Source: Acidobacteriaceae bacterium
GTDB taxonomy: Bacteria > Acidobacteriota > Terriglobia > Terriglobales > Acidobacteriaceae
Reading direction: 5' to 3'
NCBI GenBank assembly: GCA_021323655.1
Contig: JAJPKO010000034.1
Location: 61,585-125,584 of the forward strand
Length of the DNA: 64,000 nucleotides
Under the pieces are notes generated by a model. It was not told where the DNA came from, made no database searches, and was given only the letters and a program-made list of their open reading frames with translations. Made by a program: the position numbers and the translations under genes. How positions within the stretch are numbered: the stretch's first letter is position 1; each line of letters starts with the position of its first letter. Below, piece by piece: positions 33,537-42,749 of the stretch.

Positions 33537-34444
33537 CAGGCCCACTCTACCACGCTTGTATGATAAAGAGTTTCTTCGATGACGGCGGCCACGCCATCGG
33601 CATCGTTGGAAGGGGCGATGCGCCAGCCGCGCTGCTGGCCGAGGCCGAGCAATTCAGGTGCGGCGTTGGCCATGAGCACGGGATGTCCGGCGAACTCAAG
33701 CATATCGAGGTCGTTGAAATTGTCGCCGATGGCCATGATTTCGTGCGGACGGAGACCGCGCCGGTCGGCCAGTTTGCGCAGGGCCACGCCCTTGGACCAT
33801 CCGGGCGGCAGGATGTCCAGAATGTTCAGGTTTCGTGCTGGATACTGTGTCTGGTGCATTTCAATCAATTGGGCATAAGGGCTGGCGGTGAGATAGGCTT
33901 CGGCGCGGCCCATTTCTTCCACCGTTCCGCAGACCATGCCTTGTACCGGGGCCTCACCGGCGTCGAAGGCGCGTTCGAGCGGCCGGACTTCCTCAATCCA
34001 GGGGCGGTTTGCCTCGACCCAGAGAGCAATACGAGAGTGGAGTTTCTCGAGCGACTCGATGACCAGCTCGCCTTTGCCGTCGCGGTCGAAGGTGAAGACG
34101 GTGGTGCCTCCAAACTGGCGCAGAACGCCGCAAAGACTGCGTGCGGTTTCGATGGGCAACAAGGCGCGTTCCATGTGTTCGCCCTCAAGTGTGCGCGTGA
34201 CGGTGCCGTTGGAGGTAATGAGCACGGTTTCCGGTTTTAATTCGAGCGGCAGAATCAGCGGAGCGGCATAGGCCTGGCGCCTTCCCGTGGCGATGACGAT
34301 TTCTACGCCCGTACTCTCTGCCAGACGCAGGGCGCGCTTGTTTCGCTCGCTGATGGCGGTACCGGCCGATGGCAGTAGGGTCCCGTCAATATCAATGGCA
34401 ATGAGTTTGACGGGAGAGGTGTTGCGGGCGGGGAAATTGGCCAT
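33536..34444 (-). CDS. Cof-type HAD-IIB family hydrolase
   Basis: 302 residues. The nucleophile motif I is LIAIDIDGTLLPS, motif II ETVLITSNGT, the motif III Lys is in PGWSKGVALRKL, and motif IV is IMAIGDNFNDLDML. The cap domain lies between motifs II and III. Cof-like enzymes dephosphorylate sugar phosphates or flavin precursors. It heads the HAD-transglycosylase-UPF0104-rdgB run. Confidence 0.9.
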   Translation of the reverse strand: MANFPARNTSPVKLIAIDIDGTLLPSAGTAISERNKRALRLAESTGVEIVIATGRRQAYAAPLILPLELKPETVLITSNGTVTRTLEGEHMERALLPIETARSLCGVLRQFGGTTVFTFDRDGKGELVIESLEKLHSRIALWVEANRPWIEEVRPLERAFDAGEAPVQGMVCGTVEEMGRAEAYLTASPYAQLIEMHQTQYPARNLNILDILPPGWSKGVALRKLADRRGLRPHEIMAIGDNFNDLDMLEFAGHPVLMANAAPELLGLGQQRGWRIAPSNDADGVAAVIEETLYHTSVVEWA

Positions 34445-34540
34445 TGAGTCTAGTTTACAGGGAACGCTCAGTCACCCGGCGGTGGATGGTCGAATGAAAA
34501 AGGGATACGAGGGTGACAGAAACAAAATGTGCCTTGTGTG

Positions 34541-34610
34541 GAAGATGGCTGTTTGGGTTTTGTGGCCTCCCCGCCCTTTGCTGCCCACTCCAAAATGCGA
34601 ACAGCGTGCG
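34541..34610. repeat. Intergenic repeat module, family C (partial copy)
   Basis: GAAGATGGCTGTTTGGGTTT followed by TGTGGCC and CCCTTTGCTGCCCACTCC parallels 30880-30930 but has lost most of the stem. It lies between the HAD gene and the SpoIIE phosphatase gene. Confidence 0.4.
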
Positions 34611-34656
34611 TTCTGTGGATGATGAAACTGGTGGGGCCCACGCCAGCTGCGCGACG

Positions 34657-36762
34657 TTATTTTTGGCGGGCGAGGACGAGGGTGATGTCGTCGGGCTGCT
34701 CCTGGCCGCCGATCCAGTTGCGCAGTGCCTGCATGACCTGTTCTGAAATGGCGTCGAGCGGCTTGTGGCGGTGGCGGCGGACGACATCGAGGAGGCGGTC
34801 TTCTCCGAATTCGCCGAAGTCGTTTTCCGGTTCCGTGACGCCGTCACTGTAGGCGATGAGGATGTCACCGGGGTGCAACTGCTCTACGCCCTGATCATAG
34901 GTGGCGTGTTCGAGGAGGCCGACGACAGTGCCGCCGCAGCCCAGGGTGGCGACGGTGTCGTCGGCACGGAGAACGAGGGGCGGGAGTTGTCCTCCGCAGG
35001 AATAGGTCAACTGCTGGTTTGTGCCGTCATAGTGGGCGAGAAAGAGAGTGGCGTACTTTTCCGGTTGCGTGCTGCGGTAGAGGTGGCGGTTGAGCTGCGT
35101 GAGGATCTTTGCGGGTTCCAGAAACGGATCGTCGTTTTCTTCACCGTTGCGGCTGGTGAGCAGGTCTTCTCCGGCAAAGCGATAGGCGCGCACGGCGGAG
35201 TGCAGGGTGGCCATCAGCAGTGCGGCGGAGATTCCCTTTCCGCTGATGTCGCCGAGGGCGAGGCCAAGTTGGGAATTACCGAAGACGAGGAAATCGTAGT
35301 AGTCGCCGGACACGGTGCGCGCGGGATAGCAGGCACCATGCAATTCAAGCATGGGGAGGGAGATGGCACCTCGTGGGAAGAGATTGGCCTGGACTTCCTG
35401 GGCGATGGAAAGCTCATTTTGCAGGCGTTCTTTTTCGCGCTGTTCGGCGAGAAGGCGTTCCATGGAGTGGGCCATGCGATTGAAGGAGCGGCCGAGCGCT
35501 GCCAACTGGTCGTTTCGCGTGACCTTGATGCGATGTGCGAGATTGCCCCGATCAATCTCGACGGTGGCATCGTAGAGGTTGTTGACTGACTCCGTGATGG
35601 TGCGGTTTAACCGCATGGCCATGATGAAGGCAATCAGCTCCAGCAGGCCGAAGAAGATGGCCACGCCGATGAGGATGTTCTGAATAACACTGGCGATTCG
35701 CAGGGAGGTGATAAAGAGCCGGTTGTACAGCAGCGATGGGCGTGAGGTGACGATAATAGAAGTGTCGTGTGGCTTTCCGGAGGCCCAGTCCCTGGTTTCC
35801 AGAGGGGCGTAGAAGGTAATGGGGATGTCGTAGAAATGTTGGGCTGCGGGAAGCATTCCTCCGGCAATGGAGTTTTCGCGGATTTCTTCGCGAACGCGCT
35901 TGCGGCGGCTGAGTTCGCTTTCTACTACCTTGCTCTTTCCATCCTGCTGCTCAGGGTGTGCGGCGTCTTCTTCGATGACGGGAATCATTTCGATCCGGCC
36001 AATGCCATGGGCGACCTGATCAATCCCTGACTTATCGAGGAGCACGCTGGAGATGAGAGTGGTGGTGTGGCCGTTGATGGTCTGCGTATCCACGGCGCGC
36101 AGATAGAACCTGTTCTGGTCCCAGACGACTCCTTTTTCAAAGCCGCTCTTTACCCATGAGGGCACCTGTGTAATGTGGGCGGCATTCAGGTTTTGCGGTG
36201 TGATGGTGATGGGTTTGCCATCGTAAAAGGCCGCGACCTGAAGCCCGGCGTCGCGACTTTCCGGTGCTGTGTCCACCATTTCAGGAAGTGCCACGGTCTT
36301 TGCCTGGGGCTGCTGGGCCAGGGTATGCGCCACGTGCATGGAGAAGGCGCGGTTTTCTGCGGCAAAGTGCTCCAACTGCGAGTTCATTTCGGCGGTAGCG
36401 GCAAAGATGGCGAATTGTCCACTGAAGACATAGAGCGAGATGAGCGCCAGCATGACGAAGAGCACGACTGGCGTGAGGGCCATCAGCAGATAGGTCAGAA
36501 TGAGCCGGTTGCGAAGCTTCCAGAGAAAGCGGCCGAAGATCCAGCGGAAGAACAGAGGGACACAGAAGATGATGAGCAGCGCCAGGGTGAAGAAGCTGAT
36601 TCCGCTGAAGATCTGGCCGGCCAGTCCGGGCAGGAGGCGTTCCGGCATGAGCAGGAGATAGATCACCAGAAGCCAGAAGGCGAGACGATGCACTTTGGTT
36701 TGCGGCGGTTCGCGCCTCAAGGCATGGAAAACGCGAGCTTCAAAATTTCTGACCCGTCCCAT
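34657..36762 (-). CDS. HAMP-SpoIIE (PP2C-type) serine phosphatase
   Basis: 701 residues. Two hydrophobic blocks near the N-terminus (about 25-75 and 85-115), an extracytoplasmic sensor region (about 120-340), another helix around residue 350-375, a HAMP linker (LNRTITESVNNLYDATVEID), a short coiled coil (EQREKERLQNELSIAQEVQ) and a PP2C/SpoIIE catalytic domain with GDYYDFLVFG, LALGDISGKGISAALLM and ILIAYSDGVTEPEND. Such RsbU-like phosphatases act on anti-anti-sigma factors in response to membrane or periplasmic signals. No partner-switch genes are adjacent. Confidence 0.9.
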   Translation of the reverse strand: MGRVRNFEARVFHALRREPPQTKVHRLAFWLLVIYLLLMPERLLPGLAGQIFSGISFFTLALLIIFCVPLFFRWIFGRFLWKLRNRLILTYLLMALTPVVLFVMLALISLYVFSGQFAIFAATAEMNSQLEHFAAENRAFSMHVAHTLAQQPQAKTVALPEMVDTAPESRDAGLQVAAFYDGKPITITPQNLNAAHITQVPSWVKSGFEKGVVWDQNRFYLRAVDTQTINGHTTTLISSVLLDKSGIDQVAHGIGRIEMIPVIEEDAAHPEQQDGKSKVVESELSRRKRVREEIRENSIAGGMLPAAQHFYDIPITFYAPLETRDWASGKPHDTSIIVTSRPSLLYNRLFITSLRIASVIQNILIGVAIFFGLLELIAFIMAMRLNRTITESVNNLYDATVEIDRGNLAHRIKVTRNDQLAALGRSFNRMAHSMERLLAEQREKERLQNELSIAQEVQANLFPRGAISLPMLELHGACYPARTVSGDYYDFLVFGNSQLGLALGDISGKGISAALLMATLHSAVRAYRFAGEDLLTSRNGEENDDPFLEPAKILTQLNRHLYRSTQPEKYATLFLAHYDGTNQQLTYSCGGQLPPLVLRADDTVATLGCGGTVVGLLEHATYDQGVEQLHPGDILIAYSDGVTEPENDFGEFGEDRLLDVVRRHRHKPLDAISEQVMQALRNWIGGQEQPDDITLVLARQK

Positions 36763-36868
36763 AGTTCTGATGGCTGACGAGATTGAGTGTATCGCAAGGG
36801 TACACGCGAGAGGTGCAGAGCGGCGAGTGAGGGGTCAAGGGATGCGGAGGGCTCGTCCATGCCGTGGA

Positions 36869-37294
36869 TCATTCCTGGGCTTTATAGAGGTATTTAATAC
36901 TCGACTTGTAGATGAGGATGCGGGTGTGGCTACGTATCTTGATGCAGTCGCGGTCGTACCATTCGATACAGCCTTCAATGCGCTCGCCGTCCTCGAGCAC
37001 GAACACCATGGGGGTCTGCGACTGGGCCTGTTTTTGCAGGTAAAAAGATTCAGCGTGGGTGCTTTCCTGTACCGGCTGCACGTCCTGGTGCCTGAGCAGG
37101 GGAGAGCCATTGCGGCGCGCAAACCCCTTGTTGAACGCGCTTGCGGACATGGGCGGCCGGACCAGTTTGCGGGGGCCTGGCGGCGTGATGCTTGCAGGGG
37201 CCGGACAGGAACCGGAAGTTTTTGTTCCGGAGGCCAGGGCAAAATCTCCGGAGCGCGTCTTCAGCGCATCCGGTAAAGGAAGTGGGTCAGCCAT
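36869..37294 (-). CDS. Hfq-like Sm protein with N-terminal extension
   Basis: 141 residues from the ATG at 37294, with GGGA about 6 bases upstream. The last 65 residues look like an Hfq Sm fold: FYLQKQAQSQTPMVFVLEDG then GERIEGCIEWYDRDCIKI (Sm1) and ILIYKSSIKYLYK (Sm2, where canonical Hfq has Y-K-H). The first 75 residues are Pro/Ser-rich with no recognisable domain (SCPAPASITPPGPRKLVRPP). Hfq pairs small RNAs with mRNAs. Divergence in Sm2 and the extension leave RNA-binding ability uncertain. Confidence 0.7.
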   Translation of the reverse strand: MADPLPLPDALKTRSGDFALASGTKTSGSCPAPASITPPGPRKLVRPPMSASAFNKGFARRNGSPLLRHQDVQPVQESTHAESFYLQKQAQSQTPMVFVLEDGERIEGCIEWYDRDCIKIRSHTRILIYKSSIKYLYKAQE

Positions 37295-37465
37295 ATATTC
37301 CCAACGCAATGCTTACTTGATGAGATGCTTTTTCGTTTGCCTGAGAACACTTGAAAAGTGGTCTCCATCCAGGGCCTCATTTATGAATAACTGAAACCCA
37401 GAGTAACTCAGAGGCGTTGCGGGAGAAAATGGTTTTCCTGCCAAAAAGTTACAAAAGGAGAGATT

Positions 37466-38662
37466 TCAGGCCAGTGTCTGGATTTCTCCGGCAAAAGCAT
37501 CCAACGCGAGCGAACGCAAGAGGTTACGGCGCATTCCGGAGCGTACCTGCTGGATGGCGCGGGCGGTACTTTCGATCCAGGGGAGTGAAATGGAATTGGC
37601 GATGGCGGACAATTCGCTGTGTATATCGGAGTTACGGACCAGTGCAGCCTGACCGCTGAGAATCAACAGGAGATCTTCGAGCAGGCTGGAGAGTGCGCGC
37701 AACATGCCTTCGGTTTTTTCCTGTCCTTCAGCCCCGGCGCGATAGGTTTCCGTCATGCGGAAGAGGGTGGAGTGGTCGGGCTCACGGGTGGCGTAGCGGA
37801 GAAAGATGAGGGCATCCTGCCGGTAAGTAAGATAGCGTTCGAGATCAAAGCCGAGCGCGGCCCCGACAGCCCCCTGAGACATGCGTGCGACAAGGGAGCG
37901 CTGTGCCGGGCGGAGGTCCGTTCGGCGGCGGGCGATCAACTGTTCGAGCTGGTCGAAAGGCAAGGTACCGAGGCGCACGATGGCGGCGCGGGAACGAATG
38001 GTCGGCAGCAGCTCGCCTGTGTTTTCAGCAAGCAGAAAGATGCTGGCGTGGGCTGGCGGTTCCTCGAGCACCTTCAGCAGGGAATTTGCGGCTTCCTTCA
38101 TAAAAGCGGCGCTGGTGAAGATGTAGAAGGCACGTTTTGCTTCTGAAGGAACGCGGTAGATTTCGCGGATGACGGTGCGCACCTGTCCCAGCTTGATGAG
38201 AAGCTGAGGAGGGTCGGGTGGGATGACCAGAACGTCAGGGTGGGTCTGAACCAGGATGCGGGTTTCTTTCTTGTCCACCTCGCGCAGTTCTTCGCGCGCA
38301 GCGATTGCTTCTTCTACGCGGGTTTCGAGCGGCATGGCCTCAGCGATGCGCGTGCAGTTGCGGCACTCGCCGCAGAAGTCCGGCAGGCCGTTAGTTTCTG
38401 GGGGATTGAGGCAATTGGCCGCCTGCGCCAGCATGAGGGCCAGAGTGTACTTGCCGGAGCCGCGAGGGCCGGCGAGTATGAGCGCATGCGGCAAACGGCC
38501 ATGCGCGATGCTCTCGCGCAGATGCTGCACGACGGCTTCATTTCCGAGGAAATCCTGAAAACCCACAAGATGAGAGTAGCGAGTGGGCGGGAATGGGGCA
38601 AGTTTGGCTGTGTTTGCAGAGGTGGTTATTTGGAGCGCGCAGACGCGGGCTGGTTTGGCCAC
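37466..38662 (-). CDS. holB: DNA polymerase III subunit delta prime
   Basis: 398 residues in the longest frame; the GTG at 38566 (VGFQDFLGNEAVV) is a plausible shorter start, as the first 30 residues read like repeat DNA. AAA+ clamp-loader fold: Walker A GPRGSGKYTLALML, a zinc cluster (CLNP...FCGECRNC), EANSLLKVLEEPP-type segment KEAANSLLKVLEEPPAH and sensor 1 TIRSRAAIVRL. It loads the sliding clamp with the tau and delta subunits. Confidence 0.9.
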   Translation of the reverse strand: MAKPARVCALQITTSANTAKLAPFPPTRYSHLVGFQDFLGNEAVVQHLRESIAHGRLPHALILAGPRGSGKYTLALMLAQAANCLNPPETNGLPDFCGECRNCTRIAEAMPLETRVEEAIAAREELREVDKKETRILVQTHPDVLVIPPDPPQLLIKLGQVRTVIREIYRVPSEAKRAFYIFTSAAFMKEAANSLLKVLEEPPAHASIFLLAENTGELLPTIRSRAAIVRLGTLPFDQLEQLIARRRTDLRPAQRSLVARMSQGAVGAALGFDLERYLTYRQDALIFLRYATREPDHSTLFRMTETYRAGAEGQEKTEGMLRALSSLLEDLLLILSGQAALVRNSDIHSELSAIANSISLPWIESTARAIQQVRSGMRRNLLRSLALDAFAGEIQTLA

Positions 38663-38673
38663 GTTAGCTTCCT

Positions 38674-38750
38674 CACCGCGGAACGCGAAAACCGCGCGTA
38701 CCGGAGGCCCCGATTCGCGAACCTGGGTATCCGGGTGCTTCTACTACTCG
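38674..38750. repeat. GC-rich intergenic repeat, family B
   Basis: GAACGCGAAAACCGCGCG, then CCGGAGGCCCC and TATCCGGGTGCT. Related to the element at 22304, with the CCGGGTGCT part inverted relative to that copy. Confidence 0.45.
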
Positions 38751-38765
38751 GTTGCGCGAGGACTT

Positions 38766-40508
38766 CTAAGGTTTAGGGCGGAGGGCGGCCAGGAAATCGT
38801 TTGCGGGCCGGGTGTTGAGCACATCATTTCTTGTGAGCCAGGCGCGGCGGAGCTGGCTGACGCCGTAGCGGATTTTTTCCATGTGGCTGGTGTGGTGCGA
38901 GTCAGTGTTGATGACGATTTTGCAGCCGAGTTCGCGAGCGAGGCGTAGGTCGCGGTCGCAGAGGTCGAGGCGGTCAGGATATGCGTTGTGCTCGACGGCC
39001 ACACCGAGCTCGGCGCAGCGGCGGAGAATCTGCGGCAGATTGAGCTTGTAGGCTTCGCGGCGGAGAAGGAGACGTCCGGTAGCGTGGCCGAGGATGCGCG
39101 TGTAGGGATTTTCAACGGCGCGGAGAATGCGCGCGGTCATCTCCTCTTCCGGCATGTTGAAGAGTGAATGCACGCTGACGATGACGACATCCAACTGGGC
39201 GAGAGTTTCATCGGCGAGATCGAGCTGGCCGTTGGCGAGGATGTCTACTTCCATGCCGGCGAAGATGCGGATGCGGCCGCCCATTTCTTTTTCCACCTCG
39301 CGGATGTGGCGGGCGTGCTCGATGGTGCGCTCGTCGTCGAGGCCAAAGGTCATAGCGAGGTTTTTAGTGTGGTCGGTGATGGCGAGATATTCATAACCGC
39401 GAGCGAGGGCGGCCTCGGCCATTTCGCGAATGGTGTTTTTGCCATCGGTGACGTTGGTGTGCATGTGGACGTCGCCGCGAATGTCTTTAAGTTCGATGAG
39501 TGCGGGAAGGCGGTGCTGCTCGGCGGCCTCGATTTCGCCGTTGTTTTCGCGCAGCTCGGGCGGAATCCAGTCGAGGCCCAGGGCGGCATAGATTTCTTCT
39601 TCGGTAGCACCGGCGACGAAGGAGCCGTCATCCACGCGCGCGAGGGAGTATTCGCTGAGGGTGTATCCGCGTTTGAGGGCACGCTGGCGAATGGCGACGT
39701 TGTGCATTTTGGAGCCGGTGAAGTATTGCAGGGCTGCGCCGTAGGAGTTTTCCGGAAGCAGGCGCACGTCTATCTGAAGACCTCCGCGAAGGCGAAAGCT
39801 GACTTTGTTCTGGCCTTTGGCGATGAGGTCCACGATGAGGGGATAGGCGGCGGTGTATTCGACGGCGGACTGGACTTTCCCTTCCGTGCAGGCGCGTCCG
39901 GTAACGAGGATGTCGAGGTCGCCGACGGTTTCACGTCCACGACGGAGGGAGCCAGCGGGAGTGATGACGTCCATGCCATCGAAGGCGCGGAGGTAGGCGA
40001 TGAGTTTTTCAGCGGCGATTTCGGCGTCGTCTATCAGGAAGCGGCCACTGTTTTTTTTGTAGTCCTCGATGCCCTTGCGGAGTTTCTCTATCTGCTTTGT
40101 ACCCATGCGAGGGAGAGAGGCAAGTTTGCCTTCGGCGATGGCGGTTTCGAGTTCGGCGATGGATGAGACCTGGAGGGCCTCCCAGAAGAGTGCGACAGAT
40201 TTGGGACCCATGCCGGGGAGGCGCAGGAGGTCAAGCATACCGGGGCGGTATTTTGTGAGCAGCTCTTCGCGCAGAGGGAGGGTGCCGGTTTTCTCGATGT
40301 CCTGAATGTTGGCAGCCATGCTCTTGCCGATGCCGGGGATCTCCTGCAACTTTTTGGCGTCGTGGGCGATTTCGCTGAGCTGGATGGTGCTGGACTCAAC
40401 GGCCTCAGCGGCGCGGCGGTAGGAGCGGATACGGAAGGGGTCGGCGGCGCTGATTTCAAGCAGGTCGGCGGTTTCAAAGAGGAGCTGCGCGATTGAGCGG
40501 TTGTCCAT
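38766..40508 (-). CDS. polX: PolX-type DNA polymerase with PHP domain
   Basis: 580 residues. N-terminal helix-hairpin-helix and lyase-like part (IAHDAKKLQEIPGIGKSMAA, LLRLPGMGPKSVALFWEAL), polymerase palm with PAGSLRRGRETVGDLDILVT (catalytic Asp pair), and a C-terminal PHP domain with DVHMHTNVTDGKN, LAITDHTKN, VVIVSVHSLFNM and VINTDSHH. Bacterial PolX fills short gaps in base-excision repair, and its PHP domain is a 3'-5' exonuclease. Confidence 0.93.
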   Translation of the reverse strand: MDNRSIAQLLFETADLLEISAADPFRIRSYRRAAEAVESSTIQLSEIAHDAKKLQEIPGIGKSMAANIQDIEKTGTLPLREELLTKYRPGMLDLLRLPGMGPKSVALFWEALQVSSIAELETAIAEGKLASLPRMGTKQIEKLRKGIEDYKKNSGRFLIDDAEIAAEKLIAYLRAFDGMDVITPAGSLRRGRETVGDLDILVTGRACTEGKVQSAVEYTAAYPLIVDLIAKGQNKVSFRLRGGLQIDVRLLPENSYGAALQYFTGSKMHNVAIRQRALKRGYTLSEYSLARVDDGSFVAGATEEEIYAALGLDWIPPELRENNGEIEAAEQHRLPALIELKDIRGDVHMHTNVTDGKNTIREMAEAALARGYEYLAITDHTKNLAMTFGLDDERTIEHARHIREVEKEMGGRIRIFAGMEVDILANGQLDLADETLAQLDVVIVSVHSLFNMPEEEMTARILRAVENPYTRILGHATGRLLLRREAYKLNLPQILRRCAELGVAVEHNAYPDRLDLCDRDLRLARELGCKIVINTDSHHTSHMEKIRYGVSQLRRAWLTRNDVLNTRPANDFLAALRPKP

Positions 40509-40677
40509 CGAGAGAGATTATCGCAAATGCGGGTGGTGGGTGGAGAGCTGTGCGACAGAGGTGGAATCCGGCTTAGTCGGGATTGCGTTGGTATGTGGCG
40601 AGTTCTTCGTCGCGTAGTGCGCGCCTTAGAATGACGGCGTTATTCTCGTTTCCTCATAATATGGAAAAAATAGAAAA

Positions 40678-40696
40678 CCCAGCCGTGGAGGCTGGG
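40678..40696 (-). terminator. Rho-independent terminator of the cold-shock gene
   Basis: On the minus strand CCCAGCC and GGCTGGG form a 7-base stem around 5 bases, followed by TTTTCTATTTTTTCC. It lies 84 bases downstream of the cold-shock protein stop. Confidence 0.8.
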
Positions 40697-40780
40697 TATC
40701 CTGGACACACCTCGTCTGCCTGGTCTTGCGCAGTGGATCAGGCGAAGCAAGAAAAAAGTAAGGGATGAGTACTGTTTGAT

Positions 40781-40999
40781 TCAGGCAACTTCGCGTGTGC
40801 GAATTACCTGGTCTGCCTGCGGCCCTTTCTGACCCTGCACAATATCAAATTCGACTTCATCACCCTCTTTCAGGCTTTTGTAGCCGTCGAGCTGGATCGC
40901 GCTGTAATGGACGAAGACGTCTGGTCCATCATCGCGTCCGATAAATCCATAACCTTTCGCGTTGTTGAACCACTTCACTTTACCTCTGTAAGTAGACAC
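40781..40999 (-). CDS. Cold-shock protein (CspA family)
   Basis: 72 residues from the GTG at 40999, with GAAGGAAGG about 11 bases upstream. One cold-shock domain with both RNA-binding motifs: [15 protein letters not shown] (RNP1, KGYGFI) and DVFVHYSAI (RNP2, VFVHY). It melts RNA structure. A gap of about 160 bases before the NUDIX gene leaves room for the long 5' leader common in such genes. Longer upstream frames have no cold-shock similarity. Confidence 0.92.
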   Translation of the reverse strand: MSTYRGKVKWFNNAKGYGFIGRDDGPDVFVHYSAIQLDGYKSLKEGDEVEFDIVQGQKGPQADQVIRTREVA

Positions 41000-41160
41000 G
41001 AGCCTTTGACCTTCCTTCTTTAAAGCAGAGTACGGTTGGGTGAGACCAACCTGCTTGAAAGTAAAGACGCATGTTTGTGTGCTTTGGTTTTCCTTTTTTC
41101 TGCGGAAATCCAAGATTGGATGCGGCGAACAGTGGTCGAGGACAGATGCGGTGGCGCAAT

Positions 41161-41760
41161 TCAGCGCTTGCGTTTTTTGCGCAAATGTGTGAACAGCAGT
41201 ACGGCGATGAGCGTTTTTCCGTCGAGGACTTTTCCTTCTTCAATTTTACCGAGAATTTCAGAGAGCGGGGCCATTGCGACTTCGAGCCACTCGTCTTCGT
41301 CCGGGGATGTATTGCCGAGCGTGAGGCCTTCGGCGAGAAAAATCTGCATCCATTCGCCGAGAAAGCCGGGGCTGGGAATGTAGCGCGTGAGCTTTGTCCA
41401 TTTTTTTGCGCTGTAGCCGGTTTCCTCGCGCAGTTCGCGTTTGGCAGCGGCGAGACGGTTTTCACCATCTTCAATTTTGCCTGCGGGAATCTCCCACATA
41501 TATTGGCCTGCCGCGTGGCGGTACTGGCGCTCCATGACAATGAGGGGATCTTTCTTGCTGGCGTCATCCACGGCAAGGATGACGACGGAGCCGTTGTGGC
41601 GGATGACGTCACGGCGGGAGATCCGATTGCCAGGCTCACGGACCTGGTCTACATCTACGCGAAAGAGCGGGCCTTCAAAGGCGGTCTTAGAGGAGAGGAC
41701 TTCGATCTTTGACTTTCTTTCAGTGAGAACGGGCTTTTTCGGCATGGGCTTCCTCGGCAT
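41161..41760 (-). CDS. NUDIX hydrolase (ADP-ribose pyrophosphatase-like)
   Basis: 199 residues from the ATG at 41760 (41745 is possible). The NUDIX box is complete: [20 protein letters not shown] then TGY (G-x5-E-x7-R-E-x2-E-E pattern). The preceding [17 protein letters not shown] segment is typical of ADP-ribose or nucleoside diphosphate sugar pyrophosphatases. A longer frame to 42357 lies antisense to the next gene and is not used. It diverges from the DUF2520 gene with about 30 bases between starts. Confidence 0.9.
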   Translation of the reverse strand: MPRKPMPKKPVLTERKSKIEVLSSKTAFEGPLFRVDVDQVREPGNRISRRDVIRHNGSVVILAVDDASKKDPLIVMERQYRHAAGQYMWEIPAGKIEDGENRLAAAKRELREETGYSAKKWTKLTRYIPSPGFLGEWMQIFLAEGLTLGNTSPDEDEWLEVAMAPLSEILGKIEEGKVLDGKTLIAVLLFTHLRKKRKR

Positions 41761-41792
41761 GGGTCGTTTTTTCTCTACCGTATCATCCAGAC

Positions 41793-42620
41793 ATGGAAAG
41801 AGAGATGGATGTCGCCATTGTCGGAGTGGGCAACTGGGGGAGTTCGCTGGCATACGGGTGTGTGGAAGCGAGTGTTCCGCTGCGGGAAGTGGTGGTGCGG
41901 ACGACGCCGGAGGAGAAAGCTGGACTGCCCGTCGTGGGGATGGACGATGCGAAGCTGGATGCGCGGGTGATATGGATTTGCGTGCGGGATGGCGAGATTG
42001 GTGATGTAACCGAGCGCGTAGTTGCACGACGCGGAAGGCTGGATGGCCAGATTGTTGCGCATTCAAGCGGAGCGTTGAGTGCGAGTGTGCTGGAGGTTGC
42101 GAAGCGAGCTGGGGCGCGGGTGGGATCGGTGGCTCCGGTGATGAGTTTTCCAACCCGACGGCCGGTTTCGTTGCGCGGAGTAATGTTCGCAGTGGAGGCG
42201 GAGGAGGAAATTGCCGCAGACCTGGAGGTGCTGGTGCGCAAGCTGGGCGGCGAGCCGTTTCTGATCGCGTCGGAGAAGAAGGCGCTGTATCACGCAGCGG
42301 CGACGATGGCTTCTCCGCTGCTGTTGAGCGAAGTAGCTGCGGCAATGGCTGCGGCAAAGGCAGCGGGGCTTGCGGATGAGCTTGCTGCGAAATGGGTGGG
42401 TGCGCTGGTACAGACGACCGTGAGAAATTTTGCGGCGCGGGGTGTGGAAGGCAGCTTCAGCGGACCATTTGCACGGGGAGATGCGGAGACAATAAGACTG
42501 CATCTTCAGGTGCTTGGGGCGCATCCGATGCTCAAAGAGATTTATGGGGTGCTGGCGAAGTATGCGGTGGAGCATCTGCCGGTGTTACGGCGGGATGAAT
42601 TGAAGGAAGTGGTTGGGTGA
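41793..42620 (+). CDS. Rossmann-like and DUF2520 domain protein
   Basis: 275 residues, or 271 from the second ATG at 41805, which has AAAGAGAG directly upstream. N-terminal NAD(P)-binding fold (VAIVGVGNWGSSLAYG), then IWICVRDGEIGDV and VAHSSGALSASVLE, and a C-terminal helical domain (YHAAATMASPLLLSEVAAA) resembling the ProC/ketopantoate-reductase dimerisation domain. The family's substrate is not known. The stop is followed by repeat-like DNA and then bshC. Confidence 0.82.
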   Translation: MEREMDVAIVGVGNWGSSLAYGCVEASVPLREVVVRTTPEEKAGLPVVGMDDAKLDARVIWICVRDGEIGDVTERVVARRGRLDGQIVAHSSGALSASVLEVAKRAGARVGSVAPVMSFPTRRPVSLRGVMFAVEAEEEIAADLEVLVRKLGGEPFLIASEKKALYHAAATMASPLLLSEVAAAMAAAKAAGLADELAAKWVGALVQTTVRNFAARGVEGSFSGPFARGDAETIRLHLQVLGAHPMLKEIYGVLAKYAVEHLPVLRRDELKEVVG

Positions 42621-42749
42621 CAGAACAGCCCACTGAAGCCTGCGGCGTGAGTGGGCACCGGTCTTTGCTCAGGATGACGAAGGAAACAGCATCCTGGTTT
42701 GGTTGACGTGAGACACTGAAAGCACGATTTCTGCTGGAGAACGAAAGCA

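Noticed and set aside
41761..42357. Long N-terminal extension of the NUDIX frame
   Set aside because: It is antisense to the DUF2520 gene, is Pro/Ser/Arg-rich shadow sequence, and NUDIX similarity begins only after 41760.
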